From NCBI GenBank assembly GCA_035610365.1, contig CM069436.1, forward strand, positions 91,079,912 through 91,143,911: 64,000 bases of DNA. The letters are read 5' to 3'. Every line of letters starts with the position of its first letter. Position 1 is the first letter of the stretch. Of the stretch, positions 45,872 through 56,129 are shown in pieces. The position numbers and the translations under genes are program-made. The notes below the pieces were generated by a model. The model saw only the letters and a program-made list of their open reading frames with translations. It did not search any database and was not told the origin of the DNA. The DNA comes from Aquatica leii. Taxonomy: Eukaryota > Arthropoda > Insecta > Coleoptera > Lampyridae.

Positions 45872-47510
45872 ATGGATACAACACCTACAAAAAAAGATAA
45901 CCCAGAAGAACTAAACCTAACTCTAAAAAATATAGTAGAAAAAATTGAAAAAATGATGGTATTTAAAAATGAAAACAAAAGTGTCTACAAAGAGTTGAAA
46001 ATAGGAATATCAGAACTACACAGCATGATAAGAACGGCGGCAAAAAAAAACATACACGATAAAAAACAAAAATACATAATAGAAGGAAAACTGATATTAG
46101 CGGAAAAGGCTCTAAAAATGAAAAACAAGAAGAAAAAGAAGAAACAGAAAGTACAGAAGAACTAAAAGAAAATCTACAAAAACTAGAAAATAAATATAAA
46201 CACATGGAAACAAGATACAAAACATTAATAAAAGAAAAGGATGACATTGAGAGGAAGATATGCCAAGAATGCAAAAAAATGGAAAAATAAATGTACAAAA
46301 ATATATGACAAAACAAAAAATAGGAAACTACGAAGAATATGCGGAGATAAACGAAAGAGAATAGACAGAAGAAAGTTATATAAAAACAACAATTGACTAT
46401 GGAGAAGAAATATCTGGAGACAACATTTTGACAAATGAGCAGGAAGAAAAATTCAAATGGTATAAAAAAAATAGTAGAAAGATATCCAGAAATAACAGAA
46501 GGTGTTAAGACTGCATTTGATGGAGGACAGTACACAACACTGAAACAAACCTGTACCTACTGGACCGAAAGAGAAAAAGAAAATAAGAAAAAAAATCTAA
46601 CAGTAATATACCTACAAGAAGAGACAGACAATAAACAAAAAGATACTATTTACAATAATGAAAAAAATTGAAAACGCGACAATGGAGTATCAAATAAAAA
46701 AATTACTATATTACCTATTTTTAAATACAGAAAAAATCAAAATAAAGTCAAATAAGAAACAAAGGAAAGCAAAACTAAATAAAAATAATAAGAAAGAAGT
46801 AATTGTAGTACAGAAAAGACAACGCACGTATGCAGAAACACTGCAAAAATTGAAAAACTAGATAACAGAAAAGGAGGACATAGATTAAATTAATAATATT
46901 AAAAAAACAGCAAAAGGAAACATCTTAATAAGAATAAAAGATAGTTACACAAAAATCAAAGAAAAACTGAAAGAAATACTAGGAAAAGGACAGACGATAA
47001 GAGTAGTGGGACGAAGCCAAACAAAAAATATTTTTATTACTGACAGATGAACTAGCTACAAAAGAAGAAATAAAAGAGTATATAATTAAATCAGGAGATA
47101 TAAAGAGTGAAGAAATGCTGATGATAAAAAGCATAAGACAGACTAAAGATGGAAGACAGACGGCTTCCGTAAACATGTGTCAAGAGGACGCACGCAAAAT
47201 TACTGAAAAACGTACAATTAGAATAGGAATAAATAAATGCAGAACTGGATACAAACTAGAAGTAGATAAGTGCTACCGGTGCTGGGCGTATGGACACAAG
47301 GTCAAAACATGCAAAGAAGAGGATAGAAGTAAGAACTGTACAAGATGTGCAAAAACTGAACACAGATGGGATGAGTGTATAGAAGAAGAGCCGTATTGCC
47401 CTATATGTAAAGAAGAAGGACACCAAGCGGAAAATGGCACATGCAAAGCCTTTAGAGAAGCTCTAAAGAAGGCAGTAGAGAAGAGCAAACTACAAGCCCA
47501 AAATGATTAA
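45872..47510 (+). pseudogene. R1/jockey-like ORF1 (Gag) with three CCHC knuckles
   Basis: ATG at 45872 opens a Lys/Glu-rich, coiled-coil-like N-terminal region (ELKIGISELHSMI). Frameshifts break the middle (46165-47035). From about 47035 the frame recovers: TDELATKEEIKEYIIKSGDI, the RNA-binding-like part, KRTIRIGINKCRTGYKLEVD, and three zinc knuckles CYRCWAYGHKVKTC, CTRCAKTEHRWDEC and CPICKEEGHQAENGTC (47271-47445), ending in KLQAQND. Spacing CX2CX4HX4C (last one HX5C) is typical of R1-clade and jockey ORF1 nucleic-acid-binding proteins. The gene is damaged only upstream; the knuckle domain is intact. Confidence 0.85.
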
Positions 47511-47511
47511 A

Positions 47512-48333
47512 ATTCTACAATAAATGTAAACAGACACGCCCCAGCACAAGATCTTGCAGCGGCAATTGCAATCAAATACAAGTGCGATTTTATTGCAATG
47601 TCAGAGCCAAACATTAAGCAAAAGTACAAAGGGAATACGTATACAAATATGGAAAAATCAGTAAATTTAGTGAAAACCAGCCAAAGATTTAAAATTTGTG
47701 ATATTAGGTTAAGTAAATGTTATGTTTGTGTGGACGTAAACTTTTTAGTGTGTACATCAGCCCTAACTGCTCAATTAAAGATTTCGAAAAAGTTCTTGAT
47801 GAAATAAAATGGGTATAGATCACAATAGGTTAGTAATAGTAGGAGATTTTAATGCAAAAAATAAAATAGGGGGCGGAAATAAAACAGATAAAAGAGGGGA
47901 AATACTAATGGAATGGGCATCTTCCCTTAAGCTAAGTATAATAAATGATGAAAAAAAAAACAACACTAGTCAGAAAAAATAGACAGTCATATATAAATAT
48001 AACCATGATAATCAATTGGCTATACAAAAAAAAATAGAATGGACGAAACTTGAAGACGAAACGTTAAGTGACCACAAATACATAATACTAGAAATAAAAG
48101 ACGGAACAAAAAAATATAAGAAAAAATGGATCTACGAAATAACAAACAAAGAAAAAATGACGAAATAATTTAATGAGAGAGGTAAACAAGGAATGGACCT
48201 AGAAGAAATTACAAAAATGATTAAGAAAGCCTACGAAATATCTACTCCAAAAATAAGAATCAAAAACAACCGAAAGATATACTGGAGAAAAAATAAAAAA
48301 AAAACAGAAAAAATATAAAGAAAACAAAAAATA
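47512..48333 (+). pseudogene. R1-like ORF2 endonuclease domain, truncated
   Basis: Directly after ORF1 the APE-type endonuclease begins: IKILQ, NRHAPAQDLAAAIAIKYKCD, FIAMSEPNIKQKY (family VxxVSEPY), then IVGDFNAKNKIGG (catalytic GDFNA), GEILMEWASSLKLSIIND, and DETLSDHKYIILEI (SDH active-site motif). The linker KWIYEITNKEKMT and NRKIYWRKN (family VYWWxxEI) follows, and the element is cut at about 48333 where PLE4 begins. Several frameshifts. RT is entirely missing. The NxH-APAQDL form with GDFNAKxxxWG-like spacing points to the R1 clade. Confidence 0.85.
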
Positions 48334-48339
48334 CCAAGA

Positions 48340-48735
48340 AATATTCTCTTCTTTCTTGAACGCCAGTTTTTGGTTTTAGCAATGGTTATAGTTTTTTCGA
48401 AATTTATGTCATGTAAAGTGTTTAACGCATGTTCGGCAATGGCAGATTTAGAAGGCTGAAGTAAACAAAGATGTCTTTTGTGTTTTTTAGTCTAGTTTCA
48501 ATAGTTCTACTAGTTTCTCCAATATACACCGTGCCACAAGCGCATGGAACTTGATACACTCCACATGTGTTATGTGGAATTTTATCTTTTACAGGATTCA
48601 ACAAATTTTTAATTTTCGTGATATTATTGTAAACAATAATGTCATGTTTCTTCAGTATTCCTCCAATTTTGTCACTTGTATTGGCAACAAAAGGTAGAAC
48701 AACAAACTGTCTAAACTAAACTTAAATATTACAGC
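48340..48735 (-). mobile_element. PLE4 GIY-YIG fragment
   Basis: Minus strand: VVLPFVANTSDKIGGILKKH, LLNPVKDKIPHNTCGVYQVP, CACGTVYIGETSRTIETRLK (GIY-YIG with catalytic Arg kept, about 48500-48560), then after a shift SKSAIAEHALNTLHDINFEK and TIAKTKNWRSRKK. This is the usual order of a PLE C-terminus (GVYxIPCxCGxxYIGETxR, KSxxAEHxxxxxHxIxF). No RT remains. It abuts the R1-like element on one side and Gypsy sequence on the other. Confidence 0.88.
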
Positions 48736-48739
48736 CTAA

Positions 48740-49185
48740 TGTACTTCGTCTAGTTTCTTAATCAACGTCTTGACGTAGTCTTATCCAAAAATTTTTTTGT
48801 TAAAATTAGAAGTACCATGGTAGCCGTATCTTACATTTTGTTTTTGTAAACACATGATTTATACGCCATTAGAAACAAATGCAAATACTGGTCTCAATTC
48901 CTTTGATGTTTGAACACTATTTTAGTTCAATTCTTTCCCCATTGTTCAATTTATCTTTTTAGCCATGTCATTAGACTAAAAATGAAAGAGCGTCGTTTTA
49001 GTTATTTTATTCCCAACAGTCGCAAACTTCTTAAAATATAACAGATTCACTTTAAATTGCGATCTTGGTCGGAATGCAATTCCAACGGAACTCTACACCG
49101 GCAAAAAAACTCTTTGATGTAAGTTTTCGATAATTTCGTAAAATAATCTATTGATACAGATAACTATAAAGTTTGATTATCGTAT
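48740..49185 (-). pseudogene. Gypsy-type integrase fragment
   Basis: Minus strand: SIDYFTKLSKTY (family DYFTKWPEAY), EFFCRCRVPLELHSDQDRNL (family NFFCRFGVPxELHSDQGRNF; second catalytic Asp kept), LRSLRLLGIK (family LxxLGIxKTRTT), then MTWLKR, FKHQRN-stop-DQYLHLFLMAYKSCVYKN (family QRDWDxxIxxFLMAYRSxxHExT). At least three nonsense codons in one frame. The stretch is only part of the integrase core. Confidence 0.82.
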
Positions 49186-49199
49186 CAACAACTTACCAA

Positions 49200-50712
49200 A
49201 AAAATCACGGCTTTCGAGCTATTTCTAAACCTCCTATAAAAGACAACGGGAAGAAGTTTGACAAGAAAAAGATACTAGAAGTTTTGCGAGATTCATTTTA
49301 ATTTCTGGGTTTTTGATCCGGGATAATCAATTTAATACCGTTTGTACACATACGGCACGACGACAATTCTGATAATACCTCTCAAATCGACGAGTTTTTG
49401 AAGGTCGGCAATTGCAATCAATTTTCCACCGCTCGCTTTAAAATTATATCAATAATGGCAGTTCCTCAATGGTCGATTGATATAAAGAGTTCGAACCTAA
49501 AAACTCCCATCAACTACCAGTAAATATCTAAAGGGGTAACAAAAAAATCAAATAAATAAAAATAAACGCCCGACCATCCCCTTGCCTCTGAAGGTTCCAC
49601 TTCGAACAATTTTACTACCAATTTAAATTTGCGAAAAAAGTTCAAGAAAAGATAGAACCATTACAAAAAAACAACAAAAAATGAAAAAAAACTAAAATCA
49701 TTTTTGATTAAACAAAACTAACAGTTATCTATAGACTAATCTTATTGTGTCGGTAAAAGACATAGCTTTGCTACCGATTTTTTAAAACAACTTTTATTAG
49801 TGCGAACATTTCAGACACTCGACAAGAGGGGAGATCGCCCATAATCAGATTTTGCTACTTAAGATTAATGCAAAAACAATTATTACATTTTCGTATTACT
49901 TTGAGTACAACTGATCGCGCGGATAAAATTCAATAATTTTGTCTGATCAATGATAACAAATTTGGACCAGTAGATTCTTTAGATGATAATATCAAATTAA
50001 TATCTTTACAAATTGAAAGTTTTTCAGAAGTACAATCGGGTGCTTGCGTTTTTTAGTTTTGCTCCCCATCTTTAGAAAACAATTTTTTAAGTAAGGGGCT
50101 GATCTATTCCGTTATTCAAAACGGTTATGTCCGTTATAAAGTGTAGCGCATGCACAATCCAACATAAAATTTGTTCAGCAGTACTTAAATCGTCGTTCTC
50201 AATAGCTTCTTTACATGGTAACATACGTATAAATCGAAGAACGTTTACCATGCTTCCTAGTAATTTAGAAAACGACAAGAACCCACTATTAAAATTATTA
50301 TAAAGAATTTTCGAGGTCGGGATGAACCATTAAGCAACAACTATCGGAGGGTGTCAAACCACGCGACAAACAATCTGCTGGGTTTTCTTTCCCGTCAGTA
50401 TGAGCCCAATTTTCTACTTTAACGAAAGATTGAATTTTCGGTGCTCTATGAGCAACAAATGTTGACCAACAATCCGGACTAGAATTCAACCAACAAAGCA
50501 CAATCGTTGAATTGGTAAATTTTTTTACTTTAAGGTAATTGATAAAAACAAAAATTCTCGACAATCTTTAATACATTTGATAAAAAAGTGCAACACACAA
50601 TTTCAGTTAAGGAATGGACATTATTTAAAAGAGTCACTTTAGATTTTCCACAAACGAAAAAGATATCAAAGTTTGAATCTGCTTGGTTAATCTTTAGACA
50701 AACCGTTGCGCC
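49200..50712 (-). pseudogene. BEL/Pao polyprotein, RNase H and integrase part
   Basis: Continues from 53.2 kb across the pogo insertion. From 50712 down: YGATVCLKINQAD (family AYGAVVYLR), KSKVTLLNNVHSLTEIVCCT (family KSRVAPLKxxTLPRLELCAA), NSTIVLCWLNSSPDCWSTFV and NWAHTDGKENPADCLSRGLT (BEL RNase H), SFSKLLGSMVNVLRFIRM (integrase N-terminal helix), then PNLLSLIRQNY-stop-ILSARS and VIRKCNNC (zinc-binding HHCC end of the integrase) at about 49880-49950. Below 49800 the sequence decays; NFFPLSFIGGLE near 49225 resembles the PHFGGLWE block. Multiple stops and shifts. Confidence 0.85.
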
Positions 50713-50717
50713 ATAAC

Positions 50718-53210
50718 CTACCGTAGAGCGGGGCTAAGTAATCCACCGCGTGTAAAGTGGTCCGAAAGGACAACTATAACAAAATCATTTAAAACAAACA
50801 TTTTTCATAACGGCAACAGCGCTGCGGTCGTTTTTAGGTGCTTCCTAACACCCACCGAACAGTTCGCCGTAAGTAGCTTGGCGGTTGACGTTCTACTAGC
50901 GATAAAACTGCGTCATAGAAACACGTGTAGTAAAATATACTTTTTAAATAGGTTAGAAACCTCCTTCATGGTATAAAAACGTAAGTACATTTTGTAGTTA
51001 CTAATACATTGGGTACATACCATATGATCCCGTTATACCATGTTTAAGTTATTTTTTAATTATTTTTCTTTGTCTTGAAAATACTAAAATGTGAATCAAT
51101 AAACGTATAAAGTGAGGGAAAAGTAAACCGGCCCACGTTACCCACCCTTATACTACAAGTACCAACCTACTACCTAGATACCTATGTTCACACAGTGTTT
51201 TTTTTTAATTTCAGATAAATACAACGGTTCGCAGTTAAAAAAAAACTCGGCAAAGCTTCCAACCGCAATTATACAGAGAGGAACCTGCAGCTCTAGCTGA
51301 AATATGGAAAGGAAGTTTAAAGCAGAGAAAGGTTTCGGAAAAATATGGTGTCCCAAGAGCAACATTGAAGAGAAAGTTAGATAATTCACATCCAAAACCA
51401 TAGGGAAGACAACCAGTTTTGAGTCAACATGAAGAAACACAATTGGTAGATGGCCTTCTGCTTTGCGCATCTTGGGGGTTCCTACTAACAAAACTAGACA
51501 TTCGAATTATTCTAAAGCAATTTTTGGACCAAACGGGTAAAAACGAACCACGCTTTATTAACAATATGCCAGGCAAAGACTTTTTTAAATCCTTTTTTAA
51601 GAGACATCCCAAAATTACCGCCGTAGACATCCAGAAAATAAATAACTACTTTGACGAATTGGAGATCTCTTTGGCAAATGTTTCTCCACAAAGTTTAATA
51701 AATTACGAGACAAACTTTTGCGATGACCCGGGTAAACAAAGGGTGATTGTAAAAAGGGGATCCAAGCATTCTGAAAAAGTGCTGGATTTAAGCAAAACAA
51801 GTGTCATGGTAATGATGGCAGGAGCAGCAAGTGGCATTTTACTGCCCCCCTATCTTGTGTACCGCGCCGAAAATATTTATCCTACCTGGATTGAAGGAGG
51901 GCCAGTTGGAACACGGTATAATAGATCAAAAAGTGGTTGGTTTGATGAAAACATTTTTGAGAACTGGTTTAAAACACTTGCCTTACGTTATTAGAAGAAG
52001 CAGCCGGCACCTCGCGCTCTTGTCGGAGATAATTTATCTAGCCATGTTTCATTACATGTAATTGAGCAATTTAGGATCAATGAAATTCGATTTATTCTTC
52101 TGCCGCCCAATGCAACGCATTTATGTCAACCCCTGCACGTGGCATTTTTCGAGCCGTTAAAGAAAAAATGCCGATATGTTTTGCTTGACTGGAAAAAGAA
52201 AAATTTTGGAGTTTTCCCAAAGTCCGAGTTTCCAAGAGTTTTGCGTCAAGCCCTAGAATCATTGGAAAAAAGGTCTGAGAATTTAATCGCGGGGTTTGTT
52301 GCTACTGGTTTATATCCTCTAAATAGGCAGAAAATTTTAGACAAGTTGCCAAAATCAAAAGATCAACCGCATAAAGCCGTGAACATGTAGAACCCCAAAT
52401 TATTGAACTTTTTGCAGAAAACAAGGTCGCCGGTTAATGTAGAAAAAAAAACAAGAGGCAAGAAAATTGAAGTTTTTGCAAGAAAAAAGTGTTTCCAATA
52501 GTACTGTCAATGATTATTCAGATAGTGCTGATAGTGGTGACGAAATTGTAGCACAGATACTTTCAATGAGCCTTTAAACTGTGGAGAAGAAAATGTAAAT
52601 ATAACAACAAATCTGGCTATAACAGACTTCACTGTTGTTAGTTTTCCTTTAGAATTACGAAAAAACAACTATACTTTGTAGGGCAGATAATCGAAATTAA
52701 AAAAGGCGAAAAAGAGTTAAAAGTGAATTTTTTGCGTAAAATGTGTGGTAAGGACACTTATTTCACATTTTCTCAAGTTCGTGATGAATGTGTTATCGAC
52801 ACGGACAGTAATAAGATTATTGAAAAGATTGCTGTAAAACGTTGTATTCGAGGTAGATACCAATTTGATATCTTAAAGATACCGCTTTCAAATTTGTCAT
52901 AATTTAGTGTTTACATTTTACTGTTAATTGTTTTCACGTGTTTTATTGTACCTAGCTACCGTTTAAGTTTATTTTGTACAATAACTGCATGAGAGTTATT
53001 ATCGGAGCGTCTTTATCTTTTTTTAAATTACATTTTTTTAAAAACACCATACCGGAGTTTTTTTTCCAACACCCAACTTTTTAAAAACGTTAATTGGTCA
53101 CCCACTTTACACACTAGGACGGTTAAACATGCCAAACCACGGATATTAAATGGGTGGCTTTCTTTCCCCGTGGCTATAGGTAAAGTGGGCCGGTTAACAA
53201 AAAAAGATTA
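50718..53210 (+). mobile_element. pogo/Tigger-like DNA transposon inserted in BEL/Pao
   Basis: BEL coding sequence stops at about 50712 and resumes at about 53215; the intervening DNA carries a plus-strand pogo/Tigger transposase. Near the ends lie AAACCGGCCCACGTTACC (about 51126-51145) and the complement of a matching box (TTAACCGGCCCACTTTACC, about 53180-53198), which may be terminal or subterminal repeats. If the outer limits are right, the 50718-51120 part is an unmatched left extension; the exact left end and the TA target duplication could not be fixed. Confidence 0.7.
51222..52902 (+). pseudogene. pogo/Tigger (DDE_1) transposase, catalytic triad lost
   Basis: Psq-type helix-turn-helix at 51285-51390 (ALAEIWKGSLKQRKVSEKYG, VPRATLKRKL), TAG at about 51402, CENP-B-like region (LVDGLLLCASWGFLLTKLDI, MPGKDFFKSFFKRHPKI), then the DDE domain: NYETNFCDDPGKQRVIVKRG, SVMVMMAGAASGILLPPYLV, TWIEGGPVGTRYNRSKSGWF, TAG at 51992-51994, LVGDNLSSHV (second Asp), LLPPNATHLCQPLHVAFFEP, and a C-terminal barrel-like block (YFVGQIIEIKKGEKELKV, RGRYQFDI) to about 52902. 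The family's first Asp (NYDETN) is missing through an in-frame loss of one codon, and the third (QPLDV) is His. Later part frameshifted. Confidence 0.9.
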
Positions 53211-53214
53211 TTAA

Positions 53215-54389
53215 CCGACATAATTGTTTTTTAGAAACAAATTTCCCAAGACATAGGTGTCTATTCTATCAATAGTAGCTTAAAATTTTCATAACTGTCA
53301 GAAAAACGCGAAATTTTAATTAAAGATAAAATAAAATATTTGTTTCGAAAAAACTGCCAAAACAAAAACACATGTTTAGACGGTACTTGATTCTAATCAC
53401 CTTTGTCTTGCAACAATTTTTTGATTAAAAACCTTTAAATACAGGGTGACTGGTGCTAAAAACCCAAGAGAATTAAAAATACGGGCAACTGTAGACAATA
53501 TATCTCGTTTCGTCCCAGAACGATTTCTTGGCTCAATCCAAAACTCAAACGTTTCTAAAATAAGCTGCCATTTTAGTTCTAAAATTGCACACGCGTAATT
53601 TTTTTAATTAAATTTTATAGAATTTGAAGATGCAAAGTTTGTAGCTCTTAAAACCACCAGATCAAAACATTAAGTATAAACCTCTAATGCCATGTACATA
53701 TCCTTAGAAATTGTCTCACATTCCAAAGGAACCCGTTTTCGTTCGCCTTCTGACAAATGATGGATAGTTCTTAAGGTTAAAACTACGCAGATTAGCTCAA
53801 ATGCTTGAATCGGCTTATCGTTATTAAACCTCTACAAAAGTCGTTTGTATTTTCGGTGTACAGGGTCGATGACAAATTGTCGATACCTTTGTTAAATGTT
53901 GGCAGTTAGAACACAAGATAACAATCTAAAATTTAACAACATGGTAACAATATTAATTTGTAAGTTTAACGATGTTGAAGAACTACTTTTGGCGCTGGCG
54001 TCAAATACCACTCGCACTAGCGCACTCACACTCGGTGGTTTAAATATACCATAACGTGGAATAAAATATCCGCTTGAGGATATAATATCAGAACGGATCG
54101 ACAGGTGTCCTTGCTGAATATAATTCTTGATTACGGCAAGATACGCGTCTCGCAAAAAAAGATTACGCGATAATTCGGTATTAATTTTCTTCGTCACCAC
54201 GTCAATTCTTTTTTTGGAATCATCCTCCAGCACAAACACATCTTGATACTGCTGGATCAACGCTTTGACTTTGGTTAACTGATCATGGCTGAGGTTTTGA
54301 CAATTGTCAATTGTGAGCATTTTTTTCTTCGTAACTTCATTAAAATTTAAGCATCTCACAATCTGAGATAGTGGCGTACATTGGCCCAC
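53215..54389 (-). pseudogene. BEL/Pao polyprotein, RT part
   Basis: From 54389 down: frame with YLAVIKNYIQQGHLSI, SGYFIPRYGIFKPPS and RVVFDASAKSSSSTSLN (BEL RT entry block, family YYLPHHAVFK...LRVVFDASAKS), LLNFRLLSCVLTANI (family RxHxYVLTADIxKMYRQ; the catalytic Asp of RT motif A is Asn), YRQFVIDPVHRKYKRLL, RFNNDKPIQAFEL, and KRDILSTVARIFNSLGFLAP (family KRxVLSxIAxIFDPLGLLAP) near 53470. Stops and shifts throughout. Joined across the pogo insertion to the RNase H part at 50.7 kb. Confidence 0.88.
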
Positions 54390-54659
54390 TCCGGTCTTAC
54401 TGGATCGGAGTTGATTATCAGAGTTCTTACTGGCACTGTGTTTTTAACCTATACTAATGAGATGTCAATCAATATATCAATTTTATAGTTGATTTAATTA
54501 CAAATAATATATATTATTGACATACATATCAGAATCTTTTTTTTAATTGCCATTAAGTAGATATTGCAATCTACAAAGGTAACACCACAATATGATAGAT
54601 GTGTAAATATATCTTTAATCTATAAGTAGGTAAACTAGTTTCTTGTTTCTCTTCATTGT

Positions 54660-55110
54660 CATTCGATAGCGACAACACTAAACTATAAAATCTTAAGCTT
54701 TCGCGGTTGTTATGTTTAAAATCATAAGCGACTTTCGGCTTAGACCGCGTCGTAGTAAAACACCCAGACTTAGGCTTGGTCATAGTCTCTTCTTGAGAGC
54801 CAAAACAAGAAGTAGAACTTGGCCTTTGCCGTATTGTCATTCGTGAACCCAAACAAACTGACGTTTCGCAAGACATTGCAGCTTGCATCTTCAGAGTGGT
54901 AAATGTCACTGAAAGAAAAAGTGGAAATGACGATATTTATACCAATAGCGATTAGCGTGATTAACGAACCTTATCGTTCCGTTACCGCTTGACTGACTTC
55001 GTTATTACTCGGAGTAAGTGTTTGTGTCCTTTCCAAGAAGGTCGATCTTTGTCTTAGAGGATATAATACTGGTAGCCAAGATTTGCTGAGTCTTAAACCC
55101 TTTAAACTCC
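54660..55110 (-). mobile_element. PLE5 3' end, inverted partial copy
   Basis: Minus strand: the PLE C-terminal words FKTQQILATSII and SKTKIDLLGKDTNTYSE (a shifted reading of the LSKSWLPVLY block seen at 28.7 kb), then 3' untranslated sequence with the hammerhead motif and the ACTTTCGGCTTAGACCGC box to about 54680. At 55110 it switches directly into plus-strand RT of the same family, giving a head-to-head pair. Confidence 0.85.
54860..54894 (-). ncRNA. Hammerhead ribozyme (type I, minimal) of PLE5
   Basis: Full core on the minus strand: ACT-CTGAAGA (54894-54888), stem II GCAAG/CTTGC with a 9-base loop, GAAAC (54867-54863), then GTC with the predicted cut after C at 54860, then AGT. ACT and AGT begin stem I; a second short helix ACC/GGT can follow after a bulge. 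Stem III is only AC/GT with no loop, the known minimal PLE layout that is thought to work best as a dimer. Known PLE biology: such ribozymes sit in the terminal repeats and process tandem transcripts. Confidence 0.8.
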
Positions 55111-56125
55111 TTGTGCACTAAGGTAAAGCCCGCCATCAAAAACTCCACTGCTATAGATATTAAGAAGAAACAAACTTTGATTGTCAAAAATTCGGTTATG
55201 CCACGAATCTATGATCTTCCCAAGATACACAAAGAAGGAGTCTCCTTTCGAGCGATAGTGAGCACCATCAGTTTATCAACCCAATCGTTAGCACGTTATC
55301 TAGCTGCAAAACTCTTGCCGTTGACAGGAAATACAGAAAAGATTCTACAGACTTTGTAGAAAAAATTAAGAACTTGCGTATAACAAAAGAAGATATTCTA
55401 GTCAGCTTTGACGTGGTATCTCTTTTTACTAAAGTCCCGGTCGACGAAGTGTTGTTTTTGCTCAAGGAGAGAATTACTAAAGAAGAAGTTCTGCTCATCG
55501 AACTCTGCCTCAAAAACACTTATTTCAGTTATAACGACAACTTGTTTAAACAAGTAGAAGGAGCGGCCATGGGTTCACCGCTCTCTCCAGTTATAGCCAA
55601 TATTTACATGGAATATTTTGAAACTGAAATTATGAAAAATGTTGAGTTAAAACCAAAAACTTGGTTCAGATATGTTGATGATACGTTTGTTGTATGGCCT
55701 CATGGCAAAGATAAACTAAACCAGTTCTTTCAACATCTAAACTCTGCACATAACAGCATTAAGTTTACTATGGAGTTAGAACATAACAGCAACTAGTGAT
55801 AAAGAAAAATAACGGAAAATTGGGGCATTCCGTTTATAGAAAGAAAACGCACACTAATAGATACTTAAACGCCGAATCTCACCACCATCCAGTACAGAAG
55901 AATACTGTTTTGCATACTTTAGCGAAAAGAGCTATACGTGTGTCAGATAACGAAAATCTACAAAAGGAAAAGGAAACATTGTTGGAGTCCCTACAACAAA
56001 ATGGATACGGGTTCAAAGAGATCCAAAACGCATGGAAAAGAGCATTAAATCCAAAAGTCAAAGAAGACTTATCACCTCCTACTAGCACCGCTTATTTACC
56101 TTACTGTATGGGTTCAACAGTGTGA
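55110..56125 (+). pseudogene. PLE5 reverse transcriptase, plus copy
   Basis: RT in order: VMPRIYDLPKIHKEGVSFRA, a shift near 55340, DILVSFDVVSLFTKVPVDEV (motif A), CLKNTYFSYNDNLFKQVEGA, AMGSPLSPVIANIYMEYFE (motif B), TWFRYVDDTFVVWPHGKDKL (YVDD, about 55665-55690), then TMELEHNSN-stop. Compared with 29.4 kb, about 19 bases are deleted at 55790, removing the SLAFLEVL block (RT motif D/E) and shifting the frame; it resumes KKNNGKLGHSVYRKKTHTNR, NTVLHTLAKRAIRVSDN and continues to AYLPYCM at about 56108. The GIY-YIG domain is missing: the sequence diverges exactly before it. Confidence 0.9.
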
Positions 56126-56129
56126 CCTG

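Noticed and set aside
45963..46535. 190-residue minus-strand open frame
   Set aside because: It is the complement of the Lys/Glu-rich, A-rich ORF1 of the R1-like element. Its Phe/Leu/Ser-rich composition is what that complement must give, so it is a shadow and not a membrane protein.
54571..54909. 112-residue minus-strand open frame
   Set aside because: It lies over the hammerhead and terminal repeat of PLE5. Its residues derive from repeat sequence and recur broken at other copies, so it is not a gene.
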